57,941 bases of DNA from Rubellimicrobium rubrum (GCF_006152115.1 NZ_VDFU01000027.1:1-57941); one strand, 5' to 3'. Numbered from the stretch's first letter, positions 8,173-17,428 are shown. Numbers and translations: made by a program. Notes: a model not told the origin generated them from the letters alone.

Positions 8173-8701
8173 GGGGTCCTCCCTTCGATGCGCCGCGACG
8201 ACGCGCAGCCGAGCCCGATTTCCGGGCCATTCTTGTTCACATCTGAAACAAGGGGCGGACGGCGCCCCGCAACCAGACGAACCCGTCCCGTTTGCTTCGC
8301 TGCCTCGTCCCCCTCGCCTGGGGCCGAGCGTCTCCTCCAAGTGAAAAATGGGAGCATCCGTCAAAGTTGAGTATACTCTTTCGCGTCCACAATATGCCGC
8401 ACGGTTATCCTGACGGCGGCGCGCAGCACGGCCTGTGTTGCTGCGCGTCCGGACGGTGTGGCGGCGTCCGCACCCCGGAGGAAAGCGCAGAGCATCTGAA
8501 AGTGCACGTCAGGCCTGCAGGGCAGGGGTGGCCGATCTCACCGAATGCTCTGCGAACGATGCAGGGCGGACACCGGAAGATCCGTCGATCCAAGCTGACG
8601 GCCACATCTTCGAGCTTGCGGCGCGAGCGCCGAACATCCTAGCCAGCATCTGGGCCGGTTCGCCTATCGACATTTGTTCGATAAGCGAACATGATGAGGG
8701 C
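8173..8701. other. Divergent intergenic region with candidate operators
   Basis: No convincing gene. It separates the minus-strand secreted-protein pair from the plus-strand IclR gene. It holds an inverted repeat CTTGTT/AACAAG (8232-8252, 9-nt centre) near the secreted-protein promoter, a 10-bp perfect palindrome GAGTATACTC at 8369-8378, and the IclR-type operator just before the regulator gene. Confidence 0.6.
8675..8691. promoter_or_regulatory. PcaR/PcaU-type operator upstream of the IclR gene
   Basis: Inverted repeat TGTTCG-ATAAG-CGAACA, ending 10 bp before the regulator's ATG. The inner 15 bases GTTCGATAAGCGAAC differ at only two positions from the 15-bp PcaR site of Pseudomonas putida as I recall it (GTTCGATAATCGCAC). 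Its position over the leader suggests autoregulation. Confidence 0.7.
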
Positions 8702-9466
8702 ATGTCACGTGATTCGACCAGCGATGTTGTCGGGGCGCTCGCCAAAGGGTTGAGGGTTCTCGAGTGCTTCCGGGCGGATCAGCCGCGGCTGTCGATCACC
8801 GATGTAGCCAACGCCACAGGTTACGACCGGGCCACGGCAAGGCGTTGTCTTCTGACCCTCGTAAGCCAGGGTTATGCCACCCATGACGGCAAGTACTTCG
8901 CATTGACGGCGCGGGCGCTGCGGCTGGGCATGGGCGCCTTGACCGCGATGCCGCTGCCACAGATCGTGCAGCCGTGGCTGGATCAGCTTTCGCAGCAGGT
9001 GGGCCATTCGGCATCGGTCTCGATCCTCGACGGCACCGAGATCGTGTATCTCGCCCGGGCCTCCCAACGACGGGTCATGTCCATCGGTTTGATGCCGGGA
9101 TCGCGCTTGCCAGCCTATTGCACCTCCATGGGCCGTGTCCTGCTTGCGGCTCTGCCCGAAGCGGAAGCGCGAGGGATCATCAACGCGTCGGAGCTTCGGC
9201 CCCGAACGCCGCAGACGCTGACCCATCCCGACGCGATCATGACACGCATCGCCGAGGTGCGGCGGGATGGCTTCGCCGTCATTGATCAGGAGGTCGAGAT
9301 GGGACTTCGCTCGATCGCGGTGCCGCTGGAATCCCAAGGGGGAAAGGTGGTGGCTGCCATGAACCTCGGGATGGCCGCGGTGCATGCGAGCATTGACGAC
9401 ATGGTGGCCGATTGCCTGCCCAGGATGCGCGTCGTCCAGGAAGGGCTTCGTCGGGAACTGACATGA
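8702..9466 (+). CDS. IclR-family regulator of the PcaR/PcaU/PobR type
   Basis: A 254-residue IclR-family protein. The N-terminal winged helix (about 15-75: LAKGLRVLECFRADQPRLSITDVANATGYDRATARRCLLTL) and the C-terminal effector domain (about 90-250, with YLARAS, GSRLPAYCTSMGRVLLA, GFAVIDQEVEMGLRSIAVP) match the subgroup controlling beta-ketoadipate and 4-hydroxybenzoate genes. The long upstream frame extension is rejected because the ATG at 8702 follows GATGAGGG and a fitting operator. The gene lies ahead of the maleylacetate/hydroxyquinol genes in the same direction, so activation of that cluster by a pathway intermediate such as 3-oxoadipate is likely, but inferred. Confidence 0.9.
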   Translation: MSRDSTSDVVGALAKGLRVLECFRADQPRLSITDVANATGYDRATARRCLLTLVSQGYATHDGKYFALTARALRLGMGALTAMPLPQIVQPWLDQLSQQVGHSASVSILDGTEIVYLARASQRRVMSIGLMPGSRLPAYCTSMGRVLLAALPEAEARGIINASELRPRTPQTLTHPDAIMTRIAEVRRDGFAVIDQEVEMGLRSIAVPLESQGGKVVAAMNLGMAAVHASIDDMVADCLPRMRVVQEGLRRELT

Positions 9467-9640
9467 TGCAACGCCCGACAGACCTCTTCGGAATGGGCCA
9501 GATCCCCTCTCGGATATCTGCAGATGGTTCCAGGGTGCCGCGCAGCGCTGATCCGCCGGGATGCCCAGGATCCGGACGCCACGGCCGATGCAATGCAACC
9601 GAGCCCGATGGGCTGACCCACCTGCAATGAAGGTGCCTGT

Positions 9641-10711
9641 ATGACCCGATCCGAAGAGCTAGCGTTCGTCTACACCGGGCGTCCTGGGCGCGTCATCTTT
9701 GAACGCGGCGCTCGCGCGAAGGTGGTCGAGGAGCTCGAACGTCTTGGCGTCAGCTCGGCCATCATCATCACGACGCCAGCCCAGGCCGATGTGGCCGAGG
9801 AGTTCGCCTCTGCGCTCGGGAAGCGGGCGGGGGTCGTCTACACGGGCGCGGCGCAGCATACCCCGACCGAAGTGACCGAGGATGCCATGGAGACGCTCCG
9901 GTCCGCTGGGGCGAATGGCTGCCTCGCCATCGGGGGTGGCTCAACCATCGGCTTGTCCAAGGCCATCGCGCTGCGCACCGACCTGCCGCAACTCGTCGTG
10001 CCGACCACCTTTGCCGGGAGCGAGATGACACCGATCCTTGGCCAGACCCAGGCAGGCCGCAAGACCACCCTGACCGACCCGAAGGTCCAGCCCGAGACGG
10101 TCATCTACGACCCGGACCTCCTCGCGACCCTCCCGCGGGAGATTGCGGGACCTTCCGCGCTCAATGCCATCGCCCATTCGATGGAGGCGCTCTATGCCCG
10201 CGAGGCCAATCCCGTCATCGACATGTTCGCCGAGGAGTCCATCCGCGCCCTGGGCGAGTCGGTTCCGGTCTTCATGGGCGAGGGTGACCCTGCGCACGCC
10301 TATGAGACGGCCCTTTACGGCGCTTGGCTGGGCGGAATCTGCCTGGGCAGTGTCGGCATGGCGATCCATCACAAGATCTGCCACACGCTGGGCGGGACCT
10401 TCGACCTGAACCATGCCGACGTTCACTGCCTCATGCTCCCGTATTCGGCGGCCTACAATCGGGAGGCCGCACCCAGGGCCATGGCGGCCATCGCCCGGGC
10501 CCTGGGAGCAGACGATGGCCCGAAAGGTCTGTTCCGGCTGATGCAGGTCGCGGCGCGGGTCACGTCGCTGCGCGATTTCGGCCTGACCGAAGCCGACCTT
10601 GATCGGGCAGCCGATCTGAGCGTCGAGAATCCTTACTGGAACCCTCGTCCCGTGACGCGCGAGGGGGTGCGCGAGATGCTGCAACAGGCTTGGCAGGGCC
10701 AGGAGCCGTGA
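9641..10711 (+). CDS. Maleylacetate reductase
   Basis: A 356-residue iron-containing alcohol dehydrogenase-fold enzyme of the maleylacetate reductase (MacA/TfdF) group, which reduces maleylacetate to 3-oxoadipate with NAD(P)H. Visible features are the nucleotide-binding GGGSTIGLSKAIAL (about 97-110), PTTFAGSEMT, ALNAIAHSMEALYA and HHKICHTLGGTFDLNHADVHCLMLPY, which carry the conserved active-site histidines of the family. It starts 174 bp after the IclR gene, with AAGG ahead of ATG 9641, and precedes the phenol hydroxylase by 125 bp. In the proposed pathway it connects ring opening of hydroxyquinol to the beta-ketoadipate endpoint. Confidence 0.93.
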   Translation: MTRSEELAFVYTGRPGRVIFERGARAKVVEELERLGVSSAIIITTPAQADVAEEFASALGKRAGVVYTGAAQHTPTEVTEDAMETLRSAGANGCLAIGGGSTIGLSKAIALRTDLPQLVVPTTFAGSEMTPILGQTQAGRKTTLTDPKVQPETVIYDPDLLATLPREIAGPSALNAIAHSMEALYAREANPVIDMFAEESIRALGESVPVFMGEGDPAHAYETALYGAWLGGICLGSVGMAIHHKICHTLGGTFDLNHADVHCLMLPYSAAYNREAAPRAMAAIARALGADDGPKGLFRLMQVAARVTSLRDFGLTEADLDRAADLSVENPYWNPRPVTREGVREMLQQAWQGQEP

Positions 10712-10836
10712 TGCGGCAGCAACCGACCAGAGGCACGATCCACGGATCTGTTCCATGCCGATGCTCACCGGCAATCGTGGGCAAGGAGCCTCCATCTTCG
10801 GGGGCCCATGAGGATCAGGAGGCAAGGAGTTAAGAG

Positions 10837-12591
10837 ATGGCGGACATCGTCACCGACGTGCTCATCATCGGCACCGGCCCGGCGGGCTCTGCCACCGCCG
10901 CGCTCTTGTCGAGCCAAGGCGTCGCCAACATGGCGGTGAATCGCTACCGTTGGCTGGCCAACACGCCGCGCGCGCACATCACCAACCAGCGCACCATGGA
11001 GGTGCTGCGCGACCTTGGCCGCGAGGTGGAGGACGAGGCCTACCTTCATGCCGCGCCGCAGGACCTGATGGGAGAGAACGTCTTCTGCGAAAGCCTTGCG
11101 GGCGAGGAGATCGGCCGCATGAAGAGCTGGGGCAAGCACCCGCTGTCCCGCGCCGAGCATATCCTGACCTCGCCCTGCCGGATGAACGACCTGCCGCAGA
11201 CCTTCATGGAGCCGATCCTGTTCAAGACGGCCTGCGCGCGGGGCACGCAAAGCCGGATGAGCACCGAGTACGTCTCGCACGAGCAGGACGCCCAGGGGGT
11301 CACGACGACGCTGCGCGACCGGCTGGACGGGCGGACCTTCACCGTGCGGTCCAAGTTCCTGGTGGGCGCGGACGGCGGCAACTCACTCGTGGCCGAGCAT
11401 GCGGGCCTGCCGTTCGAGGGGCGGATGGGCGTGGGCGGCTCCATGAACATCCTGTTCCGCGCGGACCTGAGCCGCTACGTCGCGCACCGGCCCTCGGTCC
11501 TTTACTGGGTCATGCAGCCCGGCGCGGATGTGGGCGGGATCGGCATGGGCTTGGTCCGCATGGTCCGGCCCTGGAACGAATGGCTGATCGTCTGGGGCTA
11601 TGACATCAACCAGCCCGCCCCGGTGGTGGACGAGGCCCTCGCGACCCAGGTGGCGCGGCAGCTCGTGGGCGACCCGGACCTGCAGATCGAGCTTCTGTCC
11701 GCAAACACCTGGACCGTGAACAACATGTACGCGACACACATGCACAAGGGCCGCGTCTTCATCATGGGCGATGCCGCGCACCGGCATCCACCGTCGAACG
11801 GGCTGGGATCGAACACCTCTATCCAGGACGGGTTCAATCTGGCTTGGAAGCTGGGGATGGTGGCCAAGGGACAGGCGTCGCCCGCGCTGCTGGACACCTA
11901 CTCCGCTGAGCGCGCGCCCATAGCCAAGCAGATCGTCACCCGCGCCAACCAGTCCATCGCCGAGTTCGGGCCCATCTTCGAGGCGCTGGGCATGGACGGC
12001 GGCGTGGACACCGACAAGATCCAGCGCAACATGGCCGCCCGCTGCGACGCGACGCCAGCCGCCGAGACCCAGCGCGAGGCGCTACGCCGCGCCATTGCCG
12101 ACAAGTGCTACGAGTTCGACGCCCACGGGGTGGAGATGAACCAGCGCTACCGCTCCTCTGCCATCGTCACCGACGGACAGCCGGAGCCGCCCTTCGAGAA
12201 GGACCCCGAGCTGCACGCCCAGCTCACCACCTGGCCCGGGTCGCGCCTGCCGCATGCCTGGGTCTTCGACCGCCAAGGCCGGGAGATCTCGACGCTCGAC
12301 CTATGCGGGCGGGGGCAGTTCACCCTGTTGACCGGCATCGGCGGCGAGGGTTGGGTTGAAGCCGCCCAACGGGTCGGCGCGAGCCTTGGCCTGCCGATCC
12401 GGGCGCACGTCATCGGTCCGCGGCGCGCCATCGAGGACCATACCGGCGACTGGGCCCGCGCGCGCGAGATCGGCGATGCCGGGTGCATCCTTGTCCGTCC
12501 GGATCACCACGTCTGTTGGCGCAGCGCCGGCCTCGCCTCCGACCCGGAGGCCGAATTCGGGCGCGTCCTCACCGCCATTCTGGGGAGATGA
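10837..12591 (+). CDS. FAD-dependent phenol hydroxylase (TfdB-like)
   Basis: A 584-residue class A flavoprotein monooxygenase. It shows the FAD-binding GTGPAGSATAALLSSQG (about 12-28), the NAD(P)H/FAD motif KFLVGADGGNS (about 171-181), the ribityl-binding GRVFIMGDAAHRHPPSNGLGSNTSIQDGFNLAWKL (about 303-337) and a C-terminal thioredoxin-like domain. Closest in feel are 2,4-dichlorophenol 6-monooxygenase (TfdB) and related ortho-hydroxylases of phenols or resorcinol. One oddity is MAVNRYRWLANTPRAH, where many relatives have an acidic residue binding the adenosine ribose. Its stop overlaps the hydroxyquinol dioxygenase leader by ATGA, so the two are translationally coupled. The likely product is hydroxyquinol or a substituted form; the exact substrate is not readable. 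Confidence 0.9.
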   Translation: MADIVTDVLIIGTGPAGSATAALLSSQGVANMAVNRYRWLANTPRAHITNQRTMEVLRDLGREVEDEAYLHAAPQDLMGENVFCESLAGEEIGRMKSWGKHPLSRAEHILTSPCRMNDLPQTFMEPILFKTACARGTQSRMSTEYVSHEQDAQGVTTTLRDRLDGRTFTVRSKFLVGADGGNSLVAEHAGLPFEGRMGVGGSMNILFRADLSRYVAHRPSVLYWVMQPGADVGGIGMGLVRMVRPWNEWLIVWGYDINQPAPVVDEALATQVARQLVGDPDLQIELLSANTWTVNNMYATHMHKGRVFIMGDAAHRHPPSNGLGSNTSIQDGFNLAWKLGMVAKGQASPALLDTYSAERAPIAKQIVTRANQSIAEFGPIFEALGMDGGVDTDKIQRNMAARCDATPAAETQREALRRAIADKCYEFDAHGVEMNQRYRSSAIVTDGQPEPPFEKDPELHAQLTTWPGSRLPHAWVFDRQGREISTLDLCGRGQFTLLTGIGGEGWVEAAQRVGASLGLPIRAHVIGPRRAIEDHTGDWARAREIGDAGCILVRPDHHVCWRSAGLASDPEAEFGRVLTAILGR

Positions 12592-12593
12592 AC

Positions 12594-13514
12594 ATGGAAC
12601 GGGATGGATTCTTCACGGAAGAGGACTCGGTGCAGGTCGTCACCGGCCGGAACCGGGGCGCCAAGGATGAACGCCTTCGCGAGGTCATGGAGGTCATCAC
12701 CCGCAAGCTTCATGAGGCCGTCAAGGAGATCGAGCCCACCCAGGACGAATGGATGGCCGCCATCCAGTTCCTGACCGCCACGGGCCACATGTGCAACGAC
12801 TGGCGGCAGGAGTTCATCCTGCTATCGGACGTGCTGGGCGTGTCGATGCTTGTGGACGCGATCAACCACCGCAAGGGCGGTGAGGTCGGGGCGTCCGAAA
12901 GCACCGTGCTCGGCCCCTTCTTCGTCGAAGGGGCGCCCGAGCTGCCGATGGGCTCCGACATCTGCAAGGACGGCAAGGGCGAGCCGATGTTCGTCCACGG
13001 TCGCATCCTCAATGCGGAAGGCAATCCCGTCGCGGGCGCCCGGATCGACGTCTGGCAGGCGAACGACGAAGGGTTCTACGACGTCCAGCAGAAGGGCATC
13101 CAGCCCGACTTCAACCTGCGGGGCGTGTTCCGGACGGGGCCGGACGGGCGCTACTGGTTTAAGGGCGTGAAGCCTAAGTTCTACCCGATCCCGGACGATG
13201 GTCCGGTGGGCAAGCTCCTGGGCGCGCTGGGCCGTCATCCCTATCGGCCCGCGCATCTCCACTACATGATCGAGGCGCCGGGCTTCGATACCCTCGTGAC
13301 CCACATCTTCGATCCCGCTGACCCTTACATCGGCTCGGACGCGGTGTTCGGGGTGAAGGAAAGCCTTTTGGCGGAGTTCCGGCCCGTGGACGACCCCTCT
13401 GCCATGGAGGCCTCGGGCTTCGCGGGGCCCTTCCTTGATGTGGAGTTCGACTTCGTGCTGTCGCGGCCCGGGCACCGGGACGGGGCGACCGAGTCGACGG
13501 GGGCGCTCGAATGA
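12594..13514 (+). CDS. Hydroxyquinol 1,2-dioxygenase
   Basis: A 306-residue intradiol dioxygenase. Iron ligands are Tyr162 (VWQANDEGFYDVQ), Tyr197 (PKFYPIPDDGP), His221 and His223 (RPAHLHYM). The motif VLGPFFVEGAPE is the pattern found in hydroxyquinol 1,2-dioxygenases rather than catechol enzymes, which favours cleavage of 1,2,4-trihydroxybenzene to maleylacetate, the substrate of the reductase two genes upstream. Two ATGs lie six bases apart (12588, 12594). GGGGAG abuts the first and is six bases from the second, so 12594 is preferred. If 12588 is used, the start overlaps the hydroxylase stop. Its own end overlaps the next gene by ATGA. Confidence 0.93.
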   Translation: MERDGFFTEEDSVQVVTGRNRGAKDERLREVMEVITRKLHEAVKEIEPTQDEWMAAIQFLTATGHMCNDWRQEFILLSDVLGVSMLVDAINHRKGGEVGASESTVLGPFFVEGAPELPMGSDICKDGKGEPMFVHGRILNAEGNPVAGARIDVWQANDEGFYDVQQKGIQPDFNLRGVFRTGPDGRYWFKGVKPKFYPIPDDGPVGKLLGALGRHPYRPAHLHYMIEAPGFDTLVTHIFDPADPYIGSDAVFGVKESLLAEFRPVDDPSAMEASGFAGPFLDVEFDFVLSRPGHRDGATESTGALE

Positions 13515-14350
13515 CCGAGCCGTGCATCATCTGCGTAGCGATCACCGGCTCCCTGCCGCAGAAGTCCGACAACCCGGCGGTGCCGATCAGCATCAGCGAG
13601 CAGGTGGAAAGCACGCAAGAGGCGTTCGAGGCCGGGGCCACCATCGCCCACTGCCATGTGCGCGACGACGAAGGAAAGCCCACCTCCGACCCGGAACGCT
13701 TCGCCCGCCTCAAGGAAGGGCTGAAGAAGCACTGCCCCGGCCTGATCGTCCAGCTTTCGACCGGCGGCCGGTCGGGGGCCGGGAAGGCGAGGGGGGGCAT
13801 GCTGCCGCTGCGCCCCGACATGGCCTCCCTTTCGGTGGGCTCCAACAACTTTCCGACCCGTGTCTACGAAAACCCGCCCGACCTCGTGGACTGGCTCGCG
13901 GCCGAGATGCTCGCCCACGGGGTCAAGCCCGAGGTGGAGTGCTTCGACCTCAGTCACATCTTCAAGGCCGCGCAGATGCATCAGGCGGGCCAACTCGCGG
14001 GGACACCTTATCTCCAGATCGTCATGGGGGTGAGGAACGCCATGCCTGCAGACCGTCCGGCCTTCGACTTCATGGTCGGCACGATACAGCGTTTCTTCCC
14101 TGGCGCGCCTTGGTGCGCGGCCGGGATCGGCCCTGCGCAGATCGTGCTCAACGAATGGGCTGTGGCAAGCGGGGGGCACGCGCGCACGGGGCTTGAGGAC
14201 AACGTGCGGATGGACCGCCACACCCTCGCGCCATCCAACGCTGCACTGGTGCGGCGCGTGACCGAGATCTGCGACCGGTACGAACGGCCCGTCGCCACCT
14301 GGCAGCAGGCCAGGGAAAGGCTAGGCCTCGGGATGCGAGCCGCAGAGTGA
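13511..14350 (+). CDS. Beta-keto acid cleavage enzyme (BKACE, DUF849)
   Basis: A 279-residue TIM-barrel zinc enzyme of the BKACE family, whose founder is 3-keto-5-aminohexanoate cleavage enzyme (Kce). Members condense a beta-keto acid with acetyl-CoA to give acetoacetate and a new acyl-CoA. The zinc-binding pair His47/His49 sits in AHCHVRDDEG, and Arg225/Glu229/Asp230 in GGHARTGLEDN align with the Kce catalytic residues. As the last gene of the operon, overlapping the hydroxyquinol dioxygenase by ATGA and cotranscribed with maleylacetate reductase, the natural substrate is inferred to be 3-oxoadipate, giving succinyl-CoA plus acetoacetate. This would replace the usual CoA-transferase and thiolase steps. 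The family call is secure; the substrate is inference. Confidence 0.9.
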   Translation: MTEPCIICVAITGSLPQKSDNPAVPISISEQVESTQEAFEAGATIAHCHVRDDEGKPTSDPERFARLKEGLKKHCPGLIVQLSTGGRSGAGKARGGMLPLRPDMASLSVGSNNFPTRVYENPPDLVDWLAAEMLAHGVKPEVECFDLSHIFKAAQMHQAGQLAGTPYLQIVMGVRNAMPADRPAFDFMVGTIQRFFPGAPWCAAGIGPAQIVLNEWAVASGGHARTGLEDNVRMDRHTLAPSNAALVRRVTEICDRYERPVATWQQARERLGLGMRAAE

Positions 14351-14604
14351 TTTCGGCCGTGAGGGATCGTTGCGCGTCGATGAGTTCATGTCGCCGCGTA
14401 GGATACGCTCGTCTTAGCTCCAGTTCGGTCCAGGTCGCGATCTGAGCTTGCTCTTGGCAGTGTGCCGTCGGTGTCCTGGATGGGCAGGTACTTACCCTCC
14501 GCATCGATGACTTACTGTTGCCGTCACTGCACATCAGGGGGCCAGTCCGCTCCGCCTTGGCCGTTCAGGACGTAACTGCCTGAAGAGTTCGTGGCTTCGT
14601 CAGC

Positions 14605-15090
14605 TGTAGGACTGCACGATCCAGCGAGACACTTTCGATCATCTCCGGTGCGCAGAGGGGAGGGGGCCGGCGAGGACCAACGACCGGCCGCAGATCCGTC
14701 GCAAGCTGCGGACCCTGGAGCACGCGCAGACCAGCTGGGGCGTCAGTCGAACGTGCCGCAGCTTCGCCAACGGTGGAGCGAGCTTCGACCGGCGGCGCTA
14801 GGCCCTCCAAGCCAGGGGCGAAGTTGGCTCGGCAAAAAACGGTCAGTGCCGCACAACCGTTCCGACAAGACATCGAACGAGGTCGTCGGAACGGTCCTGC
14901 ACCTGCGCCGAACGGTCCACCTCGGCCCCATGAGGATCGTCGGGGTCACCGGCGCGCCACCATGGGATCAAGATCTCCGATGCCGGCATCATCCGCATCC
15001 TCTGCCGCAATGGCGTGAGCCGGCTGCATGGCGGAACCCGCGCCCGCAAGATCGACACCACGCGCACCAGCAAGCAGGCGCCATGCCGCC
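14605..15090 (+). mobile_element. IS481-family element remnant, copy 1
   Basis: Degraded left part of an IS481-type element. Pieces of the transposase appear in three frames: IRRKLRTLEHAQTSWGVSRTC, then VVGTVLHLRRTVHLGPMRIVG, then HGIKISDAGIIRILCRNGVSRL and GTRARKIDTTRTSKQ, which match the N-terminal HTH portion and the start of the catalytic core. There is at least one in-frame TAG and two frameshifts, and the DDE domain is missing. The segment from about 14605, including the leader, is homologous to a second relic at 51062-51692 in opposite orientation. Confidence 0.8.
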
Positions 15091-16441
15091 AAAGCGCATG
15101 GCGCCGAGTATCCCGACGCCCTGATGGTTATCGCGGTGGACGTAGCCGACAATGCCGTGGCCATTGCGTGGCGCAAACCGGTCGAGGCTTGCTTCGTGCA
15201 GAGTATCATCGTCCTAGGCAAATGGCCCTCGACTGTGCAGTTCCTGGTCACGGCGCGAACCGGAGGGCTGTATGAGATGGCGCCTTCACGCAGCTTCGTG
15301 ACTGCCGACATCCAGCCCGTTACTCCGCAGGAGACCGAACCCTATGTACGCCGGACCTGGAACGCTCCCGCCGGGTGGCTCGACGCTTCCACCAACTCAT
15401 CGCAGGCGTGCTGCGCGTCCAGACTATGCGATGGACTCGGGTGACGCCCCTCCGGAGATTGCGACCCAGCCGCTGCTGCGGGCAGCGGGACCCTCGACCA
15501 GATGCTTCAGGAGCAGTTCGAGCGCGCGCTGGCCAAGAGCGGCAGTCCCTCCGATGTCGCGAGGGTCTGCGCGGGGCTGATCGCGCTGGCGCGGCCCTTC
15601 CCGCTGTCGGACTTGGCCGCCGTTCCAGCTATTCCGGAAGCCGCGTTTAGTGGGATGCAGAAGCTCCAAGAGCGCGCTTCCCCTTCATAGTCCTACTCGA
15701 TCCGACTCCCTTTCGCGTAGCGATAAGGATTCCAGGGCTTCAGCAACATTGTCCGCGCTCCCGAGCTGTCGCTCGACACGACGCGGCGCCTGGCATCCCG
15801 ATCGACCGGCCCGATGGGCGCACCTTCGCGCTCAGGTCGGAGCCGAGCGCGTGGCCGAGGTCGAAGGGAGGTCGAAGGCGGTCAGTGTGAGGACCGGCGC
15901 TTCGACCAGACTGCATGGACAGGCGCGCCGACAAAGACCTTGACCGCGTCCGCCTCTCGACGACGCATGCCGCTCTCGGCATCTTGGGAGACTTGGCTCA
16001 GTTGGCCGAATGCTGTCGAACTGCCGATGAGACTGCCGCCCCTGTAGTATTGTATGAGATACGCCACTGGTCCAGATCCATCCCGTTCTATCCTATCTGA
16101 ACCAAGCTTGGGTCTGAGCAGCAGTTCCGTCACGAGTGGCTGAACGCTGCGGAAGATCCCGGACTGGTGTCCGACATCAGGGCGGTGGCAGGTAGGCGGC
16201 GGGGGCAAACCGCGCGAGATTTGCCCGACATGGGACTTCAACACTACGCGAAAGACCGACAGCACGACTGAGGTCCGGAGCCATGCGCCGCAGGGGTACC
16301 GTCCTGTCTCGATCGTAACGGCTAACGCCATCGCGCTCGCGCAAGCTGAAGGGCGGCCCTGAGGAACCGCCCTCGCAATGCCGGACCTCTCCACATCCGA
16401 CGCAGCCCTACGGCAGCACCTTTTCAGGTCAGACCGTCAGG
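15091..16441. other. Non-coding or unrecognisably decayed region
   Basis: Open frames here are short, overlap on both strands and show no family motifs. One 62-codon frame (15502-15690, starting MLQEQFERALAK) has an amphipathic helical start but no recognisable family or ribosome-binding site. I see no RNA gene. It is best read as decayed sequence next to the IS481 relic. Confidence 0.5.
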
Positions 16442-17428
16442 TCATCCAAGCCAAGGAACGATAGCGGCATAATCATAGAGCTGCTGTGACAAAGCGTTGA
16501 TGTCCGCTTCGCTGTCGAAGCGCAGTCCATCTTCGAAGTCCTCGCCTGAAAAGCCTTTCAGCGTCAGAGTCTCGCCGTCGCTGATGGTGAATACAGTGCT
16601 GGTTCCGTTGTCGTTGACGTCAGTGACAGTGATCCCGGAGTCGTAGAGTGAGAACTCGAGGATGTCGCGCTCCCTAAGGCTGAAGTCGAGAATGCGGTCA
16701 TTGCCGACCCCGTAGCCCGGGTCCGGCGGGCCGCCCTCGTCGCGGCCAATATCCTCGTCGCGCAGGTAGAGGAACTGGTCCGCACCCGAGCCGCCTGTGA
16801 AGTCGTCCGCGCCCAGGCCATCAACCAGGCGGTCCCGGCCCGAGCCGCCGAACAGATTGTCACTGCCGTTCCGGCCGTTCAGGTCGTCATCGCCCCGACC
16901 GCCAAAGAGATCGTCGTTCTCACCACGACCATCCAGCGTATCGTTGCCGTTGCCGCCATGGAGGTCGTCATCGCCGAGATTACCGGTCAGACGATCATCC
17001 CCGGAGCCACCATAGACCCGGTCGTTTCCCCGCTCGGGCTCCGGAATCTCACCCCGATCGAAAAGGAAAGAGTCCCCCAAGATGTTGTCGTTGCCAGCAC
17101 CGCCGTAGATCACGTCCGTGCCGTCGCCGCCCCAGATGGTGTCATCCCCAGAACCGCCGTAAAGACTGTCGCGGTCGTCGCGACCGTGAAGGAGATCGAG
17201 GCCGTCACCTCCATAGAGTGTGTCGCGGCCTCCGCCGCCGTCCAGGGTGTCGCCGCCCCTCGCTCCGCTGATTGTGTCGTTGCCGGCGCCTCCGAAGATC
17301 TCGTCGGCTTCAGGGCCACCACTCAGGCGCGCGCTGCCCGGGCCGCCCTCGATCAGTCGGGCCGCTTCGGTGAAACGAGCCGTCTGAAGCCCTGTCCAGA
17401 TCGGGCTTTCAACGATGTTCGGTGCCAC
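16442..17428 (-). CDS. RTX (haemolysin-type calcium-binding) repeat protein
   Basis: About 328 residues. The central part (roughly 35-215) is a run of nonapeptide RTX repeats of type GGxGxDxLx, for example GGAGNDTIS, GGDGLDLLH, GGSGDDTIW and GGNGNDTLD, which bind Ca2+ in a parallel beta-roll. The C-terminus (GNDRILDFSLRERDILEFSL to LTLKGFSGEDF) is the usual RTX cap and type I secretion signal region; no Sec signal is expected or seen. The GTG at 17428 is preceded by GGAGGAGG seven bases away, which decides the start over a longer frame. No protease or lipase domain is attached, so it is probably a small extracellular calcium-binding protein. No type I secretion genes are nearby. Confidence 0.87.
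   Translation of the reverse strand: MAPNIVESPIWTGLQTARFTEAARLIEGGPGSARLSGGPEADEIFGGAGNDTISGARGGDTLDGGGGRDTLYGGDGLDLLHGRDDRDSLYGGSGDDTIWGGDGTDVIYGGAGNDNILGDSFLFDRGEIPEPERGNDRVYGGSGDDRLTGNLGDDDLHGGNGNDTLDGRGENDDLFGGRGDDDLNGRNGSDNLFGGSGRDRLVDGLGADDFTGGSGADQFLYLRDEDIGRDEGGPPDPGYGVGNDRILDFSLRERDILEFSLYDSGITVTDVNDNGTSTVFTISDGETLTLKGFSGEDFEDGLRFDSEADINALSQQLYDYAAIVPWLG

Noticed and set aside
4143-8370. Three long plus-strand frames opposite the esterase and the secreted-protein pair
   Set aside because: They mirror the codon structure of the minus-strand genes, have no motifs and lack starts with ribosome-binding sites; they are GC-rich shadow frames.
15502-15690. 62-codon frame MLQEQFERALAK... 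as a small gene
   Set aside because: No ribosome-binding site, no conserved domain, and it lies in decayed sequence; too weak to list as a gene.
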